Shown: positions 1 through 4,659 of the stretch, in pieces | Layout of the letters: each line of letters starts with the position of its first letter | Numbering within the stretch: position 1 is the first letter of the stretch | DNA from: Victivallales bacterium | GTDB lineage: Bacteria; Verrucomicrobiota; Lentisphaeria; Oligosphaerales; Lenti-02 | Length of the DNA stretch: 7,301 nt | Direction: 5' to 3' | NCBI GenBank assembly: GCA_018648945.1 | Contig: JABGQJ010000388.1 | Span: forward strand, 1 to 7,301 | Notes under the pieces: model-generated | Databases searched by the model: none | What the model saw: the letters and a program-made list of their open reading frames with translations, nothing else | Told to the model about the DNA's origin: nothing | Program-made: the position numbers and the translations under genes

Positions 1-1647
1 TTTGCCAAGCATCGCCCGCCCGCTGAACGGCGGCAGGTCCTCCTTGGTGAACAGCATCTCTGCCATCTTGCCATTCAGATCAAACTGGACGACCCCCTTC
101 GTCCGGTCGATCCCGACGGACAGCACATTCCAGCCCACCCGTTTCAGGCGCAGATCAGGAATGAGATTGTGCTCGGGAGAGTTCAGGAAGGCAAAGGGCT
201 TGACTGCCCCACCACTTGCGTTCAGCCCCACGACGAGCCCGGAGCGCTGGCCAACAGTGCGGGTATCCACCAGGCACCCCATCGCCACCGACCGAAGTTT
301 GGCGCTGACCGTGACCACACCCTCATCCAAGGCCAGCGGCGTGATCGACTGTGCGGACTGGCTCCCCATGAACCGCCAGGCATCCCCCCGGCGCTCTGGT
401 CGAGCGGGCGGGAACTCCCGGGAACGCGGGAACAGGTAGTGCCTGTCCGGTTTCGGCAGCGGGCTAATCCGGGCGACTTTGATCGAGCGGGGCAGGTTTG
501 CCTGGCTGTAGCTGACCAGCAGCTCGTCGCCACGTCGCCAGAACTGCGGATACGCCACCACCGGCTCATGGCCCGTGATCCCCGGACCAGCCACGAAATC
601 CACGCCCTTACCACGGGTGAAGAACAGCGCCAGGTTCCGCCGGTCCTGAACGAACTTCCCGGCTGGGAAGTCGTTGTGAACCATCACCTTCCGGTCGCCA
701 TCCAGGCCGATCACATGCATGCGCGAGGCCACCGTCTCCAAAGGCACAAACCGATGCGGGCTCCAGGTCGCGCCCTTGTCCTTGCTCTCCGAATGGGTGA
801 GCATGGTCGCTGGAGACGCCCCGCCAGCATCGGCGGCACGGAAATCGTTGTTGCGGGCCACCATCAGGACCGTGCCGTCCGCCGCCTCCCAGACCGTCGG
901 TTCCCACTGCGCCCAGCTCTTGCCAGGGATGATGGCACCCGGGGAGCAATGCCAGGTCTTGCCCAAGTCGTCCGTGTAGATCACGCTGTCCCGCTTCTCC
1001 TGTGCCCACCAGTTCGGGAGGTCAGCAGGCGCATCCTTGGCCCTGGAGCCGCTGATCGTCACCGGAGCCAGAATCCGACCGGAGCGCAACCGACACGGGT
1101 TCTGGGTAGGGAACACGCGCCAGTGCACGCCATCGATCAGGGGTTCAGGCCTGCCGTCCCACAGCAGGCGAGTGTTCTCCCACTTGCCATCGGGAGATCT
1201 TAGTCGCGACAGGTAGCACCCCTTGTAGCCATCCCGTGAGTTCTGCGACCAGATTGCCCACAGCTCGCCATCCACCACGATCAGATTGGGCTGCCACTGC
1301 GTTCCCTTCGGGCAGGGAATCGGGTTCTCGCTGCAGGCCGCAGAGGCGAAGACCGGAACCGGCTTTGTCCATGTCTTGCCGTCGGGACTCGTCGCCATGT
1401 AGTTCAGCTGGCCGGGTTTGCTCTCCGCCGGAGCCGTATTGGCGTTCCACAGGCAGAACCAGCGGTCACGGAACCAAGCGACGCTGCTGTCGTGATTGTA
1501 AAGGAGCGGCGAACTGGCGGCATTGACCACGAAGTGTCGCTCGACCTTGGGCTGGTACAGCTCGTACATCCGCCAGTCTCCGGCTTCGGCAGCACGCGTG
1601 GCGACCACGGTAGTTACAAGAAGGGCGCAAGAGACGAGTCGATTCAT
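1..1647 (-). CDS. Exported BNR/Asp-box sialidase-like protein, 3' end beyond window
   Basis: The frame runs 549 codons from ATG at 1647 to the window edge with no stop, so the C-terminus is missing. The start is supported by AAGGA (1655-1659, minus strand) 7 nt upstream and by a signal peptide: MNR, a hydrophobic stretch at residues 4-17, and a probable Ala-x-Ala cleavage near residues 20-22. Three Asp-box-like motifs occur: SPDGKTW (87-93), TDDLGKTW (225-232) and SKDKGATW (288-295). They mark blades of a sialidase-type beta-propeller. A conserved-looking stretch, EPTVWEAADG (from residue 249) leading to Arg265, resembles the 'E-P-x-V-x-E-x-x-DG...R' segment of BNR_2-type sialidase relatives. 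From about residue 420 the sequence changes to alternating hydrophobic strands, which suggests a C-terminal LamG/concanavalin-like beta-sandwich. The likely role is cleavage or binding of terminal sugars on glycoconjugates outside the cytoplasm. The family contains many members not acting on sialic acid, so the substrate is not assigned. The gene is transcribed divergently from the rest of the window. Confidence 0.82.
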   Translation of the reverse strand, partial: MNRLVSCALLVTTVVATRAAEAGDWRMYELYQPKVERHFVVNAASSPLLYNHDSSVAWFRDRWFCLWNANTAPAESKPGQLNYMATSPDGKTWTKPVPVFASAACSENPIPCPKGTQWQPNLIVVDGELWAIWSQNSRDGYKGCYLSRLRSPDGKWENTRLLWDGRPEPLIDGVHWRVFPTQNPCRLRSGRILAPVTISGSRAKDAPADLPNWWAQEKRDSVIYTDDLGKTWHCSPGAIIPGKSWAQWEPTVWEAADGTVLMVARNNDFRAADAGGASPATMLTHSESKDKGATWSPHRFVPLETVASRMHVIGLDGDRKVMVHNDFPAGKFVQDRRNLALFFTRGKGVDFVAGPGITGHEPVVAYPQFWRRGDELLVSYSQANLPRSIKVARISPLPKPDRHYLFPRSREFPPARPERRGDAWRFMGSQSAQSITPLALDEGVVTVSAKLRSVAMGCLVDTRTVGQRSGLVVGLNASGGAVKPFAFLNSPEHNLIPDLRLKRVGWNVLSVGIDRTKGVVQFDLNGKMAEMLFTKEDLPPFSGRAMLGK

Positions 1648-1685
1648 GGTAGAGTCCTTGACGTGGTGGGACAGATCGAGAACTG

Positions 1686-1702
1686 CCGTGTAACGTACAC
1701 GG
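1686..1702. promoter_or_regulatory. Candidate operator: perfect 7-bp inverted repeat
   Basis: The sequence CCGTGTA-ACG-TACACGG has fully complementary 7-bp arms around a 3-bp centre. It sits in the 115-bp gap between divergent starts, 38 bp upstream of the sialidase-like gene (1647) and 60 bp upstream of the oxidoreductase remnant (1763). Size, symmetry and position fit a dimeric transcription factor site (GntR- or LacI-type proteins bind such palindromes). There is no T-run and the stem is short, so a terminator is unlikely. The regulator is not in the window. Confidence 0.45.
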
Positions 1703-1762
1703 TCTGGATGACAATCCCCCATCCCGCGAGCAAGACCCGAAACTCAGCCTGAGGAACGCACC

Positions 1763-1852
1763 ATGCCCAGGAAGAAAGTGGCAATCATCGGCACTGGTGG
1801 ACGCAGTTGCGCCTATGCCGCCCCCTATGCCCAATGCGAAGATATCGTCTGA
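1763..1852 (+). pseudogene. Truncated N-terminus of a Gfo/Idh/MocA-like oxidoreductase
   Basis: The ATG at 1763 has a good Shine-Dalgarno (GAGGA, 1751-1755, 7 nt spacing) and opens a 29-codon frame ending in TGA at 1850-1852. Its start, MPRKKVAIIGTGGRS, is the classic first beta strand and Gly-rich turn (IIGTGGR) of a Rossmann NAD(P)-binding fold. This form is common in Gfo/Idh/MocA sugar dehydrogenases. The rest, CAYAAPYAQCEDIV, fits helix 1 and the start of strand 2. The protein then stops where the NAD-binding acidic residue would follow. Neither the in-frame sequence after the stop nor the other two forward frames up to 1949 look like a continuation, so a simple frameshift does not explain it. 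A deletion that removed the body of the gene is the simplest reading. A small translated leader is a less likely alternative. The family match rests on about 25 residues. Confidence 0.6.
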
Positions 1853-1949
1853 GAAGTCCACGCCCCGACCGGCCCCGCGTTGCGTCGATGACGACCGCCG
1901 ATACTGTAGAGTGCAGTTGCCTGTCCTATCCGCCAGTGGAAACGCCACG

Positions 1950-3548
1950 ATGCCACCACCAAGCAGCGACAAACCAGTTGCCCCCCGTCGCGTGTTGGGT
2001 GACGACGAGTTCACGGACCTCCTCCAGCCACACGTGAGAGGACTGCTGGAGTTGGCCCGCTATGCGGCGGACCGAGAGGCCGAACCCGTCAACCGTCCGT
2101 TCCTGAACTCGGTCCATGCCCGGACCAACCGCGCCATCGAGGTGCTGGACTCCTGCGGGGCGCGGGGGAATCGGAAGTGGTTCCCCTTCCGGGTCCGCCT
2201 TGCCGCGTTGCGCAGCCTCGCGGCGGCAAGCCACGAACTGCTGCATGTCCGGCAAGCCACCCCCGACTACCATCTCCTGGAGGTGGCAGGCGACTTCAGC
2301 AGCGACACCGCACGAGCCGCGCAGTACTTCGACCGCCTGATCCACTGCGTTCTGAGACGGGTCCTGACCGATGCCGACGCCGTTGGCCTGCCACCGGCAG
2401 CGGCAGGCACGATCGATCCGGGACGCTTCGCGGAGAATCCCGCACCTGGTCGGTTGGTCTGGGACCGGGAGGGACGACATGCCCAGTCGCCGGGCGAGCG
2501 CATCGTTTCCCTGGCCACAAAGTACTTGGAAGTGGACGCGGAATCCCGCTTCCTGGACGCCGTATTCAGCAGCGAGGAGAACTGGCAGGAGCTCATCCCG
2601 GAGCCCCTGAGCGAGGAATCGGTTCGGGGCGTCATAGGCAGCTTCCATGACCTCCAGTCCGAGTACGACACCTTCGTCAGCGACAGCGAGGCCGAAGCGC
2701 TGGATACCGACCTCCTGGTTCTGCGCGGCCATGCGAGCCTGGCCCTGCACCTGCTGGAGATCGGTCGCACGCTCACCCACTTCCACGAACGGCATATGGT
2801 CGGCAACAGCGAATCCCTGTTCTGTTGTCGAGATTGCATGCTCTATGAGGACACCTTCCGGTGGGTGCTCTTCACCTACTGCCTGGGCTATGCACGACGC
2901 TTTTCCCAGGCGGCGCTGCCGGTCGCGCATCGCATTGTGCGCCACTACGCGGAGATCGCCGAGATCGAGATCCCCATCCCCCGCTACCGTGGCTTCCATG
3001 TGCGCCCCTCCACCTACGTCTCGCAGATCATCCGGCACTACGGCAGCGAGGCGACCATGGTTCTGGGGGATACCGAGTACAATCCCGGCTCCGCCTTCGA
3101 ACTGTTCCGGGCCAACGAAGAGATCCAGAGAACGAAACGCCAGCAGATCTGCGAGGCAGCAGCCGCCGGACATGCCAACGACCCCCTCGCCCCCGACGCA
3201 GATCCCGAAACCGCGATCCGGCGTATCCTCCTCAGCCTGGTGGCCGAGGGGCGAATCGTGATCCACGGGGCATTGACCTTTGATGCGCTCCCCCTCGCCC
3301 CGGATCGCCCTCTCCCCGACCTCGTCGCTGATGCGGTCTTCCATTTCCTCCGCACCGGTCGCATCGACATCCAGACCGATCTGACCGCTATCTTCCGGGG
3401 AGACAAACGCGTCCTCCACGACATCCAGTTGCTCGCGGATGCCGACTACGGGGAAGACGAACGCGGACGCAACCAGCCCATGCCCCCCGAACTCGACTAT
3501 CTGAAACACACCAAACTACCCCAAACCCAGCGAGACAACGATGCCTAA
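1950..3548 (+). CDS. Large protein with C-terminal HPr-like phosphocarrier domain
   Basis: 532 residues, predicted cytoplasmic: no signal peptide or membrane segment is seen. Residues from about 338 form an HPr-like domain. RGFHVRPST (347-355) matches the HPr active-site loop G-[IL]-H-A-R-P-A-T, giving His350, Arg352 and Pro353. A gap-free stretch then leads to Ser381 in NPGSAFELF. The His350-Ser381 spacing of 31 equals His15-Ser46 in HPr, where Ser46 is the HPr-kinase site. A helix-like segment DPETAIRRILLSLVAEG (418-434) fits HPr helix 3, with an insertion of roughly 13 residues before it. Residues 1-337 are mostly helix-like and unrecognised; they include a Cys cluster CCRDC (292-296). About 95 residues follow the HPr-like part. 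The role is inferred as phosphate acceptance on His350 or a domain repurposed for regulation; the partner is unknown. ATG 1950 is chosen because the upstream in-frame extension to 1797 is low-complexity and overlaps the oxidoreductase remnant; GTG 1911 is possible. The Shine-Dalgarno is weak. It overlaps the next gene by 8 bp. Confidence 0.72.
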   Translation: MPPPSSDKPVAPRRVLGDDEFTDLLQPHVRGLLELARYAADREAEPVNRPFLNSVHARTNRAIEVLDSCGARGNRKWFPFRVRLAALRSLAAASHELLHVRQATPDYHLLEVAGDFSSDTARAAQYFDRLIHCVLRRVLTDADAVGLPPAAAGTIDPGRFAENPAPGRLVWDREGRHAQSPGERIVSLATKYLEVDAESRFLDAVFSSEENWQELIPEPLSEESVRGVIGSFHDLQSEYDTFVSDSEAEALDTDLLVLRGHASLALHLLEIGRTLTHFHERHMVGNSESLFCCRDCMLYEDTFRWVLFTYCLGYARRFSQAALPVAHRIVRHYAEIAEIEIPIPRYRGFHVRPSTYVSQIIRHYGSEATMVLGDTEYNPGSAFELFRANEEIQRTKRQQICEAAAAGHANDPLAPDADPETAIRRILLSLVAEGRIVIHGALTFDALPLAPDRPLPDLVADAVFHFLRTGRIDIQTDLTAIFRGDKRVLHDIQLLADADYGEDERGRNQPMPPELDYLKHTKLPQTQRDNDA

Positions 3549-4500
3549 CGACCGTTGGCGCTCCCTCAAATTCCAGACTCCCGAGTCCCTGCCGGTATCG
3601 GTGAGCATCCTCCCCGCCGCCTGGATCAAGCACCGGGAAGCCATGCAGGAGATCGTGGACCGACACCCCATCCTCTTCGGCAACCCCGTAGAGCGAGACT
3701 TCGATGCCGTCTTTGACGAGAAATACATGATGGGCTCGGTCACCGACGCCTGGGGCTGCGTCTGGGAGAACGTCCACCATGGCATGGCCGCCATCGTCAC
3801 CGGCCACCCCCTGCCCCGGCGCGCGGACGTGCGCACCGCAGAGATGCCCAAAGAGGACATCGGCTTCCCCCACGGCTTCATGTTCCTGCGCCTGACCGAC
3901 CTGCGGGGATTCGAGGAGATGATGATCGACTTCGCGGAGGAGCCCCCGGAACTCCAACAGCTCATCGACCTCGTCCTGCAGTACAACCTGCGCCAAGCCC
4001 GGAATCGCCTGGCGGGTATGGCCGCCGACCCCCAGGTCGTCTACTTCGGGGACGATCTCGGTCTGCAGAACTCCCTGCCCATGAGCCCAACCACTTGGCG
4101 CACGTATCTCAAACCTTGCTTCGCCGCCGTCTACAAGCCCTTCGTGGAAGCCGGGCACACCGTCTACATGCACACCGACGGGCACATCCTGGAGATCATC
4201 CCCGACCTCATCGACTGCGGCGTCAAAGTCGTGAACCCCCAGATCCGCGCCAACGGCCTACAAGGCCTCCGCGACGTGGCCAAGGGCAAGGTCTGCATCA
4301 ATCTCGACCTCGACCGCCAGATGTTCCCCTTCTGCACCCCCGAGGACATCCACAACCAAGTCCTTGAAGCCATCGAGCTGCTTGGCTCCCCCGAGGGCGG
4401 CCTCTGGCTATCCGCCGAAGTCGGCCCCGACGTCCCCCTGGAGAACATCGAAGCCATCTGCACCAGCCTGGAAGAGGCAAGGCGCTGCTACTCCGCATAG
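3541..4500 (+). CDS. Uroporphyrinogen decarboxylase/MtaA-family protein (not haem UroD)
   Basis: 319 residues, cytoplasmic, recognised as a UroD-superfamily TIM barrel. Diagnostic stretches are YFGDDLGLQNSLPMSP (168-183), the helix with TWRTYLKPCF, HTVYMHTDGHI (206-216), the strand VKVVNPQ and the late GGLWLSAEVGPDVPLENI segment. The family includes haem-pathway UroD and cobalamin/corrinoid methyltransferases such as MtaA. The N-terminal Arg-rich RQAGR-type motif of true UroD is absent and the protein is shorter than usual UroD (about 340-360 residues), so a haem role is unlikely. The methyltransferase zinc motif His-x-Cys is replaced by His211-Thr-Asp213, with His215 close by, so metal binding, if any, would differ. 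The start ATG lies inside the end of the HPr-like gene (ATGCCTAA shared) and has only a weak Shine-Dalgarno, pointing to translational coupling. Such divergent UroD paralogues are common beside sugar-catabolic genes in PVC bacteria. The substrate is unknown. Confidence 0.85.
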   Translation: MPNDRWRSLKFQTPESLPVSVSILPAAWIKHREAMQEIVDRHPILFGNPVERDFDAVFDEKYMMGSVTDAWGCVWENVHHGMAAIVTGHPLPRRADVRTAEMPKEDIGFPHGFMFLRLTDLRGFEEMMIDFAEEPPELQQLIDLVLQYNLRQARNRLAGMAADPQVVYFGDDLGLQNSLPMSPTTWRTYLKPCFAAVYKPFVEAGHTVYMHTDGHILEIIPDLIDCGVKVVNPQIRANGLQGLRDVAKGKVCINLDLDRQMFPFCTPEDIHNQVLEAIELLGSPEGGLWLSAEVGPDVPLENIEAICTSLEEARRCYSA

Positions 4501-4659
4501 CCAACAGCTCCCAGTCTGCTCACCACACTCCCACCAGCAATCGCGGCATCACTGGATCTCGCGGTACGATGTACATGGGCACAGCCAAACAGGATTGAGA
4601 GCGGAATCCAATGCGCAGCTGTGACCCCCGTTCCTCTTCGTCGAGCAAAGGGAATAGAG
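4501..4659. other. Intergenic region upstream of the large hydrolase-like gene
   Basis: This 159-bp stretch separates two same-strand genes. No hairpin with a T-run is visible, so no intrinsic terminator can be called for the UroD-family gene, and I see no convincing sigma-70-type promoter. It contains ATGTACAT (4569-4576), a short palindrome, inside a 17-bp stretch (4562-4578) that resembles the operator-like repeat at 1686-1702. AAGGGA (4648-4653) is the likely ribosome binding site of the following gene. Confidence 0.5.
4562..4578 (+). promoter_or_regulatory. Weak second copy of the operator-like motif
   Basis: CGGTACGATGTACATGG matches CCGTGTAACGTACACGG (1686-1702) at 11 of 17 positions; the right half is nearly the same (GTACATGG against GTACACGG). 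It ends 81 bp upstream of the ATG at 4660. The left half is degenerate, so this may be chance. Confidence 0.2.

Noticed and set aside
169..1203. Long plus-strand open frame (344 codons)
   Set aside because: It lies antisense to the sialidase-like gene, whose frame has a signal peptide and Asp-boxes. The plus-strand product is Arg/His/Pro-rich with no recognisable motif, a typical GC-rich shadow.
1624..1647. Possible lipoprotein signal (LVSC near the N-terminus of the sialidase-like protein)
   Set aside because: The cysteine is at residue 7, before the hydrophobic core, so it cannot be a lipobox cysteine.
1658..1663. TTGACG, a near-consensus -35 hexamer on the plus strand
   Set aside because: No acceptable -10 hexamer lies 16-18 bp downstream. 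Its TTG overlaps the complement of the AAGGA ribosome binding site of the divergent gene, which explains it better.
1706..1724. GGATG...CATCC short inverted repeat
   Set aside because: Five-bp arms around a nine-base loop with no T-run are expected by chance.
1880..1907. Promoter-like TTGCGT-16 bp-TACTGT before the HPr-like gene
   Set aside because: Each hexamer matches the sigma-70 consensus at only three of six positions, which is not enough to call a promoter in an organism of unknown sigma-factor preferences.
1797..1949. Upstream in-frame extension of the HPr-like gene starting at ATG 1797
   Set aside because: It encodes a Pro/Arg-rich, low-complexity stretch, overlaps the oxidoreductase remnant in another frame, and has no ribosome binding signal. 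ATG 1950 is followed by more ordinary protein sequence.
1926..3509. Minus-strand open frame of 527 codons opposite the HPr-like gene
   Set aside because: It is antisense to a gene with a clear HPr-like motif and has no recognisable domain. Long antisense frames are expected in GC-rich DNA with strong third-position bias.
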